From assembly GCA_003326205.1 (NCBI GenBank), contig LWTK01000061.1, forward strand, positions 1 through 64,000: a stretch of DNA of 64,000 bases. The letters are read 5' to 3'. The DNA is from Nostoc sp. ATCC 43529. GTDB taxonomy: Bacteria > Cyanobacteriota > Cyanobacteriia > Cyanobacteriales > Nostocaceae. Every line of letters starts with the position of its first letter. Position 1 is the stretch's first letter. Under the pieces are notes generated by a model. That model was not told the origin of the DNA. It made no database searches and saw nothing but the letters and a program-made list of their open reading frames with translations. Shown in pieces: positions 50,910 through 60,676 of this stretch. Both the position numbers and the translations under genes were made by a program.

Positions 50910-51446
50910 TTAGGGTCGATGACTGCGGCGGATTTCTGTAATTTGATCTGCCACATCCAACAGAGATTTCGGCATCTCTGGCCCTGTGAGAATGATATCG
51001 ACATGGGGAGGGCGTTTTGCCAGTAACGCTAAAACTTCAATTTCCGGAATCAAACCAAAGTTAATCGCTAAACTTAACTCATCTAAGACCACGAGACAAT
51101 ACTTACTCTCATGTACTACCTGTTGTGTATACTGCCACAGTTCTTGTAAAGCTTGGTTTTCTGTATCGTCGAGATGTGGCGTATCAATGCAACGAGGTAA
51201 ATCACAGCGAATCCAATCTAAATTTTGTCCTAGTTGTATGGGTTGTTCGTGCCCTTGACGGATACCTCCTTTGAGGAACTGCACTATTAACACTGGCGTC
51301 CCTTGTCCAGCGATTCTCAGTGCTTGAGCCATCACACTCGTAAAAAAATTCCGATGAGAACTAGTAAAAACTTGTATTAGCCCTTCAATCGGATATGGTA
51401 AGGTAAGGGTTGAATTTATACTTGGTGTTTCTAACTGTGCGACCAT
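50910..51446 (-). CDS. CobO/BtuR-like protein with degenerate P-loop
   Basis: 178 residues. It follows the fold of corrinoid adenosyltransferase CobO: VLIVQFLKGG, WIRCDLPRC, and LVVLDELSLAINFGLIPEIEVLALLAKRPPHVDIILTGP (Walker B plus TGR-like block). At the Walker A position, GNGKGKTT of CobO is replaced by VFTSSHRNFFTSV, so ATP binding is probably lost. A structural or regulatory relative of CobO is more likely than an active enzyme. It is separated from dcd by 56 bp on the same strand. Confidence 0.7.
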   Translation of the reverse strand: MVAQLETPSINSTLTLPYPIEGLIQVFTSSHRNFFTSVMAQALRIAGQGTPVLIVQFLKGGIRQGHEQPIQLGQNLDWIRCDLPRCIDTPHLDDTENQALQELWQYTQQVVHESKYCLVVLDELSLAINFGLIPEIEVLALLAKRPPHVDIILTGPEMPKSLLDVADQITEIRRSHRP

Positions 51447-51791
51447 AGGTAAAGTTCAAAAATTTACAATAAGTTACAGACTATTACTTAAGATTAGTTA
51501 TTACAAATCTACCTGTATAATCAATCTGTTTTTGACAGATACAGTGGTTTGGGCAAATTGCATTCTTAGTCAAACACTACCTTTGTGCTGAAGTCAAGAG
51601 TTATTTTGATTTAAATTTTCGTTTTCTCTCTGAAATTAGTCGTAAAAATGATAACAAATAAGTTACAGTGACAATCACTTAAAAAAGCTAGAAGTAGTGG
51701 CTGAAAGTCTCTACATATTTGGATTTTGCGATTATTTGCATAAAACAGATTCATAAAGTAGTAAATTTGACAAGATGAGGGGTGAATTGTT
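51447..51791. other. Intergenic region between divergent genes
   Basis: AT-rich with no ORF, hairpin or repeat of note. It should hold promoters for the CobO-like gene and the adk homologue. Confidence 0.5.
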
Positions 51792-52415
51792 GTGAGATTA
51801 GTGATTCTAGGAGGTTCAGGATCGGGTAAAAGCACTCAAGCACAAAGACTTTGCAAATTCTTTGATATTCCTTTGATTTCTACAGGTGAGATTCTACGAG
51901 AAGCCATATCTGGCGGCAAGTCCTTGCCGAACTTCCAATGGTCGCAAACCGATTCGCTCAATTATCTTTCTGTTTACACTAGCCTAAATGAATTAGGCTA
52001 CCATGCACGGCCATATTTAGAAAAAGGGGAATTAGTTCCAGACGAAATGATTATTGAATTGATCCGAATTCGTCTCAGACAACCAGATATTAACTGCGCT
52101 TGGGTATTGGAGGGCTATCCCCGCACTGCTTTTCAAGCTGAAGAATTAGATTTTTTATTAGATGATTTAGGTCAAAAACTAGATTGGGCGATCTATCTAC
52201 AAGTACCAGAAGCCGTGATGGTGAGCCGATCCTTGGGGCGATCGCTACCAGATGACCAACCGGAAATTGTACAGCGCCGTGTAGAATTATTCTATGATCG
52301 CACCATTCCCATCCTAGAATATTACGACCGTCGTCGCCGCCTATTAACCATCAACGGCGACCAGTCACCAGAGATGGTGCTGCAAAATATTTTGACTCTG
52401 CTTTCTGTTCCCTAG
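51792..52415 (+). CDS. Adenylate kinase family protein
   Basis: 207 residues, GTG start (TTGTTGTGAGATTA context). P-loop GGSGSGKST (about 7-15), ISTGEILREAI for the AMP site, WVLEGYPRTAFQAEEL for the second AMP-binding motif, and a divergent insert. The usual LID of Adk is replaced: the region after YLEKGELVPDEMI has an unusually short lid and a SLNELGYHARPYL insert before it. It is a nucleoside monophosphate kinase, probably a paralogue beside the standard adk. Confidence 0.75.
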   Translation: MRLVILGGSGSGKSTQAQRLCKFFDIPLISTGEILREAISGGKSLPNFQWSQTDSLNYLSVYTSLNELGYHARPYLEKGELVPDEMIIELIRIRLRQPDINCAWVLEGYPRTAFQAEELDFLLDDLGQKLDWAIYLQVPEAVMVSRSLGRSLPDDQPEIVQRRVELFYDRTIPILEYYDRRRRLLTINGDQSPEMVLQNILTLLSVP

Positions 52416-52630
52416 AGATGGGAACGGGGTATGGGGGAGACAAATCAATTCAAAATTCAAAACTTGTACTGAGCGCAGTCGTTGGCGCAGCCTCTCGTAG
52501 AGAAGTATTCAAAATTCACGCATTAAAGAACTTCTGCCTCCTGCCTCCTCTTTTCCCATGCCCAATGCCCAATGCCCCACTAAGGTAACCTTAAGGCAGT
52601 ATTCCATTTAAAAATCTTGAGGCAAATCCA

Positions 52631-53377
52631 ATGGCTTGGCAGCGTCCAGACGGTCGTCTTCCCTACGAACTACGTCCGTTAAGTTTTTACCCCAGTTTTA
52701 CGCGCTTTGCTCCCGGTTCTGTTCTTGCAACATGCGGCGATACCCAGGTACTTTGTACTGTCAGCGTCACTAAGGGAGTTCCTAAGTTTCTGGAAGGAAC
52801 GGGTAAGGGCTGGTTAACCGCTGAGTACCGAATGCTACCATCTGCTACACAACAACGGCAAGAAAGGGAATTATTGAAATTATCTGGACGAACGCAAGAA
52901 ATTCAGCGTTTAATCGGACGCAGTTTACGCGCAGCATTGGATTTTGAGGTACTGGGAGAGCATACGCTGACTGTAGATGCTGATGTCCTGCAAGCAGATG
53001 CTGGAACTAGAACCACAGCGATTACAGGTTCTTTTGTGGCTTTAGCTCATGCCATTTCTAAATTATTGCAGCAGGGAACGTTGCAGCGATCGCCCCTGTG
53101 TGGACAGGTAGCAGCAGTTTCCGTAGGGTTACTAGAAAAAGAGGCGTTTTTAGATTTAAATTATATAGAAGACGTAGCTGCAACAGTAGACTTTAATGTG
53201 GTGATGAATCAACATCTGGAAATCATTGAAGTCCAAGGTACAGCTGAAGAAGGTAGCTTTAGCCGGGATCAGTTGAATCAGCTTTTAGATGTCGCCCAAA
53301 AAGGAATTGAGCAATTGTTAATCGCTCAACGTGAAGCGATCGCTGACTGGAAAGACCTATTCGTCGCGGATTTTTAA
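52631..53377 (+). CDS. rph: RNase PH
   Basis: 248 residues, normal length. RPDGRLPYELRPLSFYPSFTRFAPGSVLA, GWLTAEYRMLPSATQQR, GRTQEIQRLIGRSLRAALD and the D-D pair DADVLQADAGTRTTAITG match bacterial RNase PH. It trims 3' ends of tRNA precursors using phosphate. Monocistronic. Repeats with GGGAACAGGGAACAGG follow the stop. Confidence 0.95.
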   Translation: MAWQRPDGRLPYELRPLSFYPSFTRFAPGSVLATCGDTQVLCTVSVTKGVPKFLEGTGKGWLTAEYRMLPSATQQRQERELLKLSGRTQEIQRLIGRSLRAALDFEVLGEHTLTVDADVLQADAGTRTTAITGSFVALAHAISKLLQQGTLQRSPLCGQVAAVSVGLLEKEAFLDLNYIEDVAATVDFNVVMNQHLEIIEVQGTAEEGSFSRDQLNQLLDVAQKGIEQLLIAQREAIADWKDLFVADF

Positions 53378-53902
53378 TATAGCAGGGAACAGGGAACAGG
53401 GAACAGGCAATAGGCAACAGGCAATAGGCAACAGGCTTAAAAGTCTTTCCCTGTCGGTGTTTAAAGATCGGTTTATGTCCCTACTTGCTTTTGGCTACTG
53501 AAAATACACAGTAGGGTAAGCTGTGCTACCCTACTAACCAAAATCAAGTAATTATTGTTATAAATTTTTGTAAATTTTTAATAAATTTTTCCCATCTGGC
53601 GTAAATTAACCGAGTATGAAGAAACTGGATGTCAATAAAAATCATCATGACAGTGGTTAGTACGACTGACTACTGACAGCTTAAATGTGAAGGCGATAAG
53701 GTACACCAAGGTACGTCTACGTTTACTCAAGGTAGACGCTCTTATGATAAATCACACAACGAGGCCAGAAAAATATTTATTTCTCAGTTATCAGTCAACA
53801 GCCAACAGTCAACGCTATGTTAAATGTTTCAAAAGTTAAAAAGGGGGATTGTAAGAAGTTCGGTATTGTATTGCTGGAAGCCAGCAATATGATGATGAAG
53901 CT
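53378..53902. repeat. Gene-free stretch with repeats
   Basis: GGGAACAGGGAACAGGCAATAGGCAAC repeats at 53382-53440, and GGTACGTCTACGTTTACTC-like dispersed repeat at 53711-53740. The remainder shows no gene or clear hairpin. Confidence 0.6.
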
Positions 53903-54625
53903 ATGAACAAAACGGTTGAAGTTCTACCGGATCAGCCAGCGCTGGTTGCAAGAGCGCTAGAATTAATTCTGTCCAAGTTAGAAATTGCCATTGAGCAGCG
54001 GGGGCGATTTACCATCGCTTTATCAGGCGGTAGTACACCTAAGCCGTTATATGAAGCCATCGCCAATCAAAAATTGCCTTGGGATAAAATTCATGTATTC
54101 TGGGGGGATGAACGTTACGTACCACCGGATCATCCCGATAGCAATGAACTGATGACGCGTCGTGCATGGCTAAATCATGTTGATATCCCAGCTGCTAACA
54201 TTCACGCCGTACCGACTTTAGAAGCCGACCCAGCCCAGGCTGCTGCTAAGTACGAACAGCATCTAAAAGAATTTTTTAATTCTTCTGGGGCGGAGTTTCC
54301 CGTGTTAGATGTAATATTACTGGGGATGGGTGATGATGCACATACCGCATCTTTGTTTCCCCACACAGAGGCACTCAAAGTACGCGATCGCTTGGTCACT
54401 GTGGGTAACAAAAACGAAAGCCTGCGGATAACTTTTACATACCCCTTCATCAACTCTGCTCGCAGCGTGATTTTTCTGGTTGCTGGTGCTAACAAAAGAC
54501 CAGCTTTGGCGCAAGTCTTTGCACCTGTAGCCGATGACTTCACTTACCCATCCCGTTTAATTCAGCCCCAAGGAGAACTTTGGTGGCTTCTGGATGCAAC
54601 AGCAGGTTCGGAACTCCAAACTTAA
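53903..54625 (+). CDS. pgl: 6-phosphogluconolactonase
   Basis: 240 residues. IALSGGSTPKPLYEAI, VFWGDERYVPPDHPDSN and VILLGMGDDAHTASLFPH with the active His are the family marks (SugarP isomerase fold). It hydrolyses 6-phosphogluconolactone in the oxidative pentose phosphate pathway, important for heterotrophic and heterocyst metabolism. No zwf or gnd gene is near. GACTGGGGGCTGGT repeats follow. Confidence 0.95.
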   Translation: MNKTVEVLPDQPALVARALELILSKLEIAIEQRGRFTIALSGGSTPKPLYEAIANQKLPWDKIHVFWGDERYVPPDHPDSNELMTRRAWLNHVDIPAANIHAVPTLEADPAQAAAKYEQHLKEFFNSSGAEFPVLDVILLGMGDDAHTASLFPHTEALKVRDRLVTVGNKNESLRITFTYPFINSARSVIFLVAGANKRPALAQVFAPVADDFTYPSRLIQPQGELWWLLDATAGSELQT

Positions 54626-54890
54626 GCAAAGGGGAACTGGTGACTGGGGGCTGGTGACTGGGGGCTGGTGACTGGGGGCTGGTGACTGGCAAGTTATTTC
54701 CCTTATCTCCCTTGTCCCCCCATCTCCCCATCTCCCCATCCCTTCAGGAGTAATTGCTAAAATCGAAAGCTAAGGCCGCCCCTGGAGCTTGCCAGTCTTA
54801 AGCTATTACGCTTTTAAGTTGCACAATCACTTTCTAAGTTAGTTGACCATCAACAGTCAACAACCAACACGAAAAGATGTGCTGCGTTAG
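54626..54890. repeat. Short tandem repeats
   Basis: Four copies of GACTGGGGGCTGGT (54642-54690) and CCCCATCTCCCCATCTCCCC (54717-54740). Two short minus-strand frames across them (54540-54739) are artefacts. Confidence 0.75.
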
Positions 54891-54944
54891 ATGCGCGACA
54901 GCTTACTTTATTTTTATGATGATCTTGAACAAAGGCTAAAATCG

Positions 54945-55823
54945 ATGATCGTCTGCCCTAATTGCAATCATCCCAATCCTGACGGTGCTGTCCAGTGTGA
55001 AGCTTGTTATACGCCCTTACCAGCAACTACTCACTGTCCCAGTTGTGGGGCAACAGTGCAGGCTGATGCTGCATTCTGTGGTCAGTGTGGCTATAACTTG
55101 CACTCAGCAACAGTTCCACACGTTCATGCCCCAGTGGCTGCAACGGTGACTCCCGATATCCCCGTGGAAGTACCGCCGTTAGTTACACCCGATCCCCTTG
55201 TAGAACTTTTACAGCCAGATGCCTTGGGAATTAATGGATCTCCGAGTTCCCATCCTCCTGTTACTTCATCTTTACCACCAACAGCGGTGGCGGCTGCTCC
55301 AGTAACTCCGCCACAGCCATCTGTTACAGAAAACAGCCCCCCAACACCACCGCCAACCGTCGCCGCTCAACCTGTGGTATCCAGCCAAGGTATTCCGACA
55401 CCACCACCTTTGGAACCAGATCCAGCCCTGCAAGCTGAAATACCCCCACCAGTAGCACCACCAACAGTAACTGCTGCCAGAACGCAATTGCAGCAGGTAA
55501 ATGCGCGGCTAGTCCACGTTCAAACGGATAGGTTGATTGAATTGCCACAAAATCTCTCTGTGATTCATATCGGCAAGCCCAATGACCGGATTCCTCCAGA
55601 TGTTGATGTTTCAGGATTTCCCAATTCAGAAATTGTCTCCCGCATTCACGCAGATATTCGCGTCGAAGGAGACGCTCACTATGTAGAAGATGTGGGAAGT
55701 TCCAATGGCACTTACATCAATAATTTGCCCCTCTTACCGGGGAATCGTCACCGCTTGCGACCAGGCGATCGCATTAGTTTGGGCAAAGGAGACTTGATGA
55801 CATTCTTGTTTCAACTTGCTTAA
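54945..55823 (+). CDS. FHA-domain protein with N-terminal zinc ribbons
   Basis: 292 residues from the ATG at 54945 (CPNCNHPNPDG follows at once); an in-frame ATG at 54891 is the alternative. Two zinc-ribbon-like pairs, CPNC..CEAC and CPSC..CGQC (residues 4-45). A Pro/Thr/Val-rich linker of about 130 residues. FHA domain at about 205-290: HIGKPNDRIPPDVDV, VSRIHADI, SSNGTYINN and LRPGDRISLG. FHA binds phosphothreonine, so it should respond to Ser/Thr kinases such as those encoded here. Confidence 0.85.
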   Translation: MIVCPNCNHPNPDGAVQCEACYTPLPATTHCPSCGATVQADAAFCGQCGYNLHSATVPHVHAPVAATVTPDIPVEVPPLVTPDPLVELLQPDALGINGSPSSHPPVTSSLPPTAVAAAPVTPPQPSVTENSPPTPPPTVAAQPVVSSQGIPTPPPLEPDPALQAEIPPPVAPPTVTAARTQLQQVNARLVHVQTDRLIELPQNLSVIHIGKPNDRIPPDVDVSGFPNSEIVSRIHADIRVEGDAHYVEDVGSSNGTYINNLPLLPGNRHRLRPGDRISLGKGDLMTFLFQLA

Positions 55824-56448
55824 CTGATTTTCGAGTAATCGTGACATCAGTCTAAGCATTTTCTTCCTCCAGCATCCATTTTGGAGGATCAACAAATCAA
55901 CGGCATCACACAAGCTATGGATAACTATGTTGTTCAGTTTAGGTGGTTAAATGCTGTGTAGTAACTCCCCTTTATGGGGAGTATTATTAACTTTAATACT
56001 GTTGGAATATTTGCAATCTCAAAAGCCATATTACTAAAATAGCGATCGCTTTTTAGCTGCCAGCAATTTTACCAAATGTTGAGTGACTGAAAATTTCTAT
56101 TTGAAGTATTTTCTTAGCTTGCTCTCGATTCATAGTTAAATTCTGCAAGCTTCGATTTGATAACTCATATTGTTGTTCTAAACCGACGTGAATTCGACAA
56201 ACCTCTCCCTGCCTTGAACTAAAGTTCAAGTTTCTCTCCGGCTCGGAGAGGGACGGTTTTGCGTAGTAAAACCTCTTAGAGGTCTTTTCATTGAGCTAAT
56301 TGGACGGACACTATATGAGTCTAGAAGTTACGTTAATAATTACATTAGGATAGATAAGAATACATGCTGATGCCAAAGTCGAAAATCTAAAATTTAATGC
56401 CCCCGATTAATCCGTGGGGAAAATGTAAAATCTAAAATAGAGTTATTT
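55824..56448. other. Gene-free region with repeats
   Basis: A hairpin ACTCCCC-TTTAT-GGGGAGT at 55964-55982 is a possible terminator. An end of the GTGAATTCGA element is at 56188-56200, followed by CTCTCCGGCTCGGAGAG. No gene is recognised. Confidence 0.55.
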
Positions 56449-57186
56449 ATGAAGGAACCAAGCAACAATTTTGAAAACTTGCTGACAACAGAAGCTCCGT
56501 CAGTTGTTGAACGTATGGGGCTAAAATGGCTAATTGCAGCAGCGATCGCTACTGCTTTATTGTGGCAAGTTCCCGGAGGAGATTACATCTTATACCCATT
56601 TACGATCTTGGCAACTTGGTTTCATGAAATGGGCCACGGCTTAATGGCGCTCCTGTTAGGAGGACAGTTTCAGAAATTGCAGATTTTTAGCGATGGTTCT
56701 GGTGTTGCAACTTATGGTATTCGGTCATCATTGGGGCCAATCGGCCCGGCAATGGTCGCAGCAGCAGGGCCAATGGGGCCACCTCTTGCCGGCGCAGCCT
56801 TGATTCTGGCTTCCCGCAGTTTTAAAGCAGCTTCCTTGAGTTTGAAAATTTTAGGGAGTTTTTTATTATTTTCTACATTAATTTGGGTGCGTTCTTGGTT
56901 TGGGTTGGTGGCAATTCCTTTGTTAGGTTTAATAATTTTGGGTACTGCCTTGAGGGCACCTCGTTGGGTACAAGGGTTTACCATTCAATTTTTGGGCGTA
57001 CAAGCTTGTGTGAGTACATACCATCAACTAGATTATTTATTTAGTAGCTCTGCTGGCCCCCTTGGACTCTCAGATACAGCACAAATGCAGCGGTATTTAC
57101 TTTTGCCTTATTGGTTTTGGGGCGCGTTAATGGCGATCGCATCTGCGGTGATTTTAGTCCAAAGTCTCCGCGTTGCCTATCGTTGA
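56449..57186 (+). CDS. M50-type membrane metallopeptidase
   Basis: 245 residues with five or six membrane helices. HEMGH at residues 59-63 is the zinc motif, at the end of the helix FTILATWFHEMGHGLMALLLGG. Later helices hold VAAAGPMGPPLAGAALILA. Family members cut membrane-bound substrates, but many M50B-type proteins act in transport of membrane proteins. The second conserved zinc-ligand Asp motif (LDYLF) may be in QLDYLFS near the C-terminus. Monocistronic, with a CG-rich stretch after the stop. Confidence 0.75.
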   Translation: MKEPSNNFENLLTTEAPSVVERMGLKWLIAAAIATALLWQVPGGDYILYPFTILATWFHEMGHGLMALLLGGQFQKLQIFSDGSGVATYGIRSSLGPIGPAMVAAAGPMGPPLAGAALILASRSFKAASLSLKILGSFLLFSTLIWVRSWFGLVAIPLLGLIILGTALRAPRWVQGFTIQFLGVQACVSTYHQLDYLFSSSAGPLGLSDTAQMQRYLLLPYWFWGALMAIASAVILVQSLRVAYR

Positions 57187-57218
57187 GCATAATAGTATAT
57201 TTAGGCTCACAACCAATC

Positions 57219-57419
57219 ATGGTAAAAAAACTGACAGGAAAAGTTGCATTGGTTACTGGTGGCTCCCGTGGCTTGGGGGCAGCGATCGCCAAACGTCTGG
57301 CGGAGGATGACGCGGCCGTAGCCCTCACCTACACTAGCTCGCCACAAAAAGCTGATGAGGTAGTGCGGGCGATCGAATCGGTTGGTGGAAAAGCCTTGGC
57401 GATACGCGCCGATAGTTAG
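57219..57419 (+). pseudogene. 5' fragment of a short-chain dehydrogenase gene
   Basis: 66 codons from the ATG at 57219: LTGKVALVTGGSRGLGAAIAKRLAEDDAAVALTYTSS..ADEVVRAIESVGGKALAIRADS, the NAD-binding half of an SDR. It lacks the catalytic Tyr-x-x-x-Lys, and the frame ends at the junction with the GNAT remnant. The start has no gap to a stop upstream and could still be transcribed. Confidence 0.75.
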
Positions 57420-57420
57420 G

Positions 57421-58202
57421 ATGGCACGTTTTACTCCGTGCGATCGCGCTTCTAGCAACGAACCTGCTACAACACATTTGGCGTAGCCTTTACCCCGTAG
57501 CGCTGGCGGTGTCCAAACTCCACCAATTTGCACAATATCAGGTAGGGTGGCATTAAACGCAGAGTAGGAAACTGGAGTATTTTATGCTACCAATACCCAA
57601 TGCATAGACTTAGCTTGACGCGCTTCAATTATTTGACGGCAAGCTGGTATTATATCGGGAGTTTCTTTTTGCCCTAAAGCTTCGATATTATAAGCAGCAC
57701 ACCATTGAGCCAGTAATTCCAACTCCTGTGGATGTGGTAAACGACACTGCACTTCTTTTGCTGTTAAAGCTGGGGGTATTTGCAAGTCTGCCAGCGTCAG
57801 AGAAAATAATATCTCAGATTCATCAAGCTGAGTTAGTCGGTTGCTAAGTCCCAAAACGCTTTTTGTTGCTTCAACTTGTGCGGCTAGGCCGCTAATTCCA
57901 GCAATGGCGCGTCCAGATTGAGTTACTGCTGCTTGCACCACCTCTGCTAAATGTACAGGGGCTTGAACTATTAACATCCCATTCCAAAAGTGGGCTGCAA
58001 CCGCCACGATAGCTTCATTTATGTACGCAGCTACATAAGTTCCTTGAAATCTTGCACCCTGGTCAAGCAGTCCCGCAGCTCGGCAATTAGAGCGCAAAAA
58101 CATTGAAGTATCGGCATGTTGGCAGAGGAAAGCTTCGAGTAATGTTTCATCTCCAGGTTGTAGGGTTTTCAAGGTAGGCACAAAAAACTCCTGGGTCTCC
58201 AA
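57421..58202 (-). pseudogene. GNAT acetyltransferase gene, truncated and interrupted
   Basis: Residues 1-206 run from the ATG at 58202 to TAA at 57582-57584. Without a frame change the reading continues through SYSAFNATLPDIVQIGGVWTPPALRGKGYAKCVVAGSLLEARSHGVKRAIL, motif A of GNAT (acetyl-CoA-binding R/Q-x-x-G-x-G/A), to the junction near 57420. So a nonsense codon splits the gene and its 3' end is deleted. The remaining N-terminal part may still be made (VAVAAHFW..ILFSLTLADLQ) but lacks the acetyl-CoA site. Confidence 0.75.
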
Positions 58203-58328
58203 ATTTAGGGCGTTGCTGATTGAGAATATGAATTTACCTATAATTCAAAACCTAGCAAAAATGAAAGGGACACAGTTATTCTGTGCCCCTACATTAAACT
58301 ATTTCAAGATGCTAATTGCGAATGTGGA

Positions 58329-60332
58329 TTAGGACTGTTTATAGCAGGCAAATTCCATTGAAAAGGTAGCCATACCAGAAGTGAGCGATCGCAAGTCTGT
58401 AGAATACCCAAACATTCGCGCTAGGGGTACTTCTGCCCGAATCACTGAATATTCTTGCATTGTCTCGGAACCCAACAGCAAACCTCGACGGGAGGAAAGG
58501 TCACCCTGGACTCTGCCCATGAACTCGTTTGGTGTTTCCACTTCTACAAGCATAATTGGTTCTTTGGTGTAGGGTTTGGCTTTGGCGATCGCACTTTCTA
58601 GTGCTTGATGAGAAGCCGACCGGAATGCCAATTCTGAAGAGTCAATGGGGTGATATGAACCCCCCTCCAAAACGACTTTCACCCCGGTCACCGGATAGCC
58701 TGACAGCTTTCCTGATGCCATCGCCTCCCGGAAACCTTTCTCACACGCGGGGATGTACTCTTTGGGAATCGCCCCCCCAACTACCCGATTCTCAAACACA
58801 AATGGCTCATCTGTCGGTTCAATCCACCCAATAATATGGGCGTACATACCAGGGCCGCCTGATTGTTTTTTAAGTCGATAGTCAAAGTTAGCTTTTTGTC
58901 CAATGGTTTCCCGGTACGCCACTGCGGGAGTACCGACATAAACCTCAGCATTGTATTCCCGTTGAATCCGTTCTAAGTAGATTTCTAGGTGGAGTTCGCC
59001 CATGCCAGAAATCAAAGTTGCTCCTGATTCTGGGTCGATGCTCAGCCTGAAGGTGGGGTCTTCCCGTTGAAAGCGGTTGAGTGCTTTGGAAAGGCGATCG
59101 CTATCTTCTTGCTTTTTGGGCGTAATTGCCAGCGTAATCACTGGTTCCGGCACATACATCCTTTCCAGAGATACTAGTGTTTCCCCGGTACACAATGTAT
59201 CGCCAGAGGCACAATCTACACCCAACAGAGCAATAATATCCCCAGCCATTGCAACTTTCACCTCTTCGCGCTTGTTGGCGTGCATCCTCACCAAGCGACC
59301 GATTTGCACCCGTTGTTCTGTACGGGAGTTATAAACGGTATCACCCGGCTTTAATGTTCCAGAGTAAATACGCGTGTAGGTCAACTGTCCGAAGGACTCA
59401 ACGGTGAGTTTGAATGCCAAAGCCACCAAGGAGGCATCGGGGTTAGGGTAGATACTGACTGATTCTGCGGTTTTGACTACTTCTCTATTTATCGGAGATG
59501 GTAGATAGAGAGCGATCGCATCCAACAGATTTTGCACTCCTTTGTTTTTGAATGCCGAACCCAGCAGTACTGGTGTGAGTTCCAGGCTCAAAGTTGCTTG
59601 GCGGATAGTTTGCCAAATCAGTTCTTGGGGAATCTCTTTACCTGACAACAACATCTCGGTCATCGGTTCGGAGAATAGCGACAAAGCATCTAGCAATTTC
59701 TCCCGCGCCTGTTGTGCTGCTTCCACAAGAGCATCGGGAATTGCCTGTTTTACCCAATTTTCGCCGTTTTCGCCCTCAAAGTAGTGAGCGGTCATTTCCA
59801 CTAGGTCAATTACACCTTGGAATTGGTCTTCACTACCGATGGGATATTGGAGTAATACGGCGTTTAATTGCAAGCGATCGCGTATTGCCTGTACTACACG
59901 AAATGGATTTGCACCCATCCGATCCATCTTATTGATGAATGCCAAACGCGGCACGCGGTAGCGTTTCATCTGCCGATCCACTGTGATGGACTGGGATTGC
60001 ACACCCGCCACGGCACACAACACCATTACTGCCCCATCAAGTACCCGCAGGGCACGCTCTACTTCAATAGTGAAATCAACATGACCTGGTGTATCAATTA
60101 AATTAATTTGGGTATCATGCCACTGACAGGTTGTTGCAGCGGAGGTGATGGTAATACCATGTAGCTTTTCCTCCGGCATAAAGTCCATTGTTGCGCCCTT
60201 GCCGCCTCCCTTCACCTCCTCAATAGCATGGATTCTGCCTGTGTAGAAGAGAATTCGCTCTGATAGCGTAGTTTTACCAGAGTCGATGTGGGCAGAAATA
60301 CCAATATTGCGGACGCGTTCTCGCGGGATCAT
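58329..60332 (-). CDS. Elongation factor G paralogue
   Basis: 667 residues from the ATG at 60332, with Shine-Dalgarno AAAGGA before it; a TTG at 60359 is less likely. G1 HIDSGKTT, G3 DTPGH and G4 NKMD are intact, as are domains II-V. Switch I reads MDFMPEEKLHGITITS, where normal EF-G has E-x-E-x-x-RGITI, so the strictly conserved Arg/Lys before GITI is His and the acidic pattern is altered; GKGG is added before it. It translocates ribosomes or, if a specialised paralogue, helps recycling. Standard fusA elsewhere is expected. Confidence 0.85.
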   Translation of the reverse strand: MIPRERVRNIGISAHIDSGKTTLSERILFYTGRIHAIEEVKGGGKGATMDFMPEEKLHGITITSAATTCQWHDTQINLIDTPGHVDFTIEVERALRVLDGAVMVLCAVAGVQSQSITVDRQMKRYRVPRLAFINKMDRMGANPFRVVQAIRDRLQLNAVLLQYPIGSEDQFQGVIDLVEMTAHYFEGENGENWVKQAIPDALVEAAQQAREKLLDALSLFSEPMTEMLLSGKEIPQELIWQTIRQATLSLELTPVLLGSAFKNKGVQNLLDAIALYLPSPINREVVKTAESVSIYPNPDASLVALAFKLTVESFGQLTYTRIYSGTLKPGDTVYNSRTEQRVQIGRLVRMHANKREEVKVAMAGDIIALLGVDCASGDTLCTGETLVSLERMYVPEPVITLAITPKKQEDSDRLSKALNRFQREDPTFRLSIDPESGATLISGMGELHLEIYLERIQREYNAEVYVGTPAVAYRETIGQKANFDYRLKKQSGGPGMYAHIIGWIEPTDEPFVFENRVVGGAIPKEYIPACEKGFREAMASGKLSGYPVTGVKVVLEGGSYHPIDSSELAFRSASHQALESAIAKAKPYTKEPIMLVEVETPNEFMGRVQGDLSSRRGLLLGSETMQEYSVIRAEVPLARMFGYSTDLRSLTSGMATFSMEFACYKQS

Positions 60333-60676
60333 AAAATTTCCTTTTTGTTCAAGGGACAAATAGTCACCACTAAAATGGTGATATATTTTGTATTATATAT
60401 GTAGTATTAAGAAAAGAAAAGGCTCTTAAGAGAGGTTCCCCCTTGGAAAGCAGTAGGGGGGATCTATGTTTCAGGCTTCAGTGGGTAAGGGACTACCAAA
60501 TAAAAAAATATACAACTTTTCTTGTGGGGTGGGCGTCTCGCCCGCCCGTAGAAAGGGGCGGACAAGATGTCCACCCCACAAGACTGGATAATTTATTTCT
60601 TGGTAATCCCTAAGTCCTAATTATTTTTCCTACACCCTTAGTTTTAGCCATCAGTCAACAGTTAACAAATAACCTC
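60333..60676. repeat. Gene-free region with a long inverted repeat
   Basis: CTTGTGGGGTGGG / TCCACCCCACAAG (60521-60533 with 60570-60582) enclose CGCCCGCCC..GGGGCGG, a cyanobacterial dispersed hairpin. CAGTCAACAGTTAAC repeat at 60653-60667. No gene. Confidence 0.6.

Noticed and set aside
57111..57218. Upstream extension of the SDR fragment to 57111
   Set aside because: It would overlap the M50 gene; the ATG at 57219 fits the Rossmann start.
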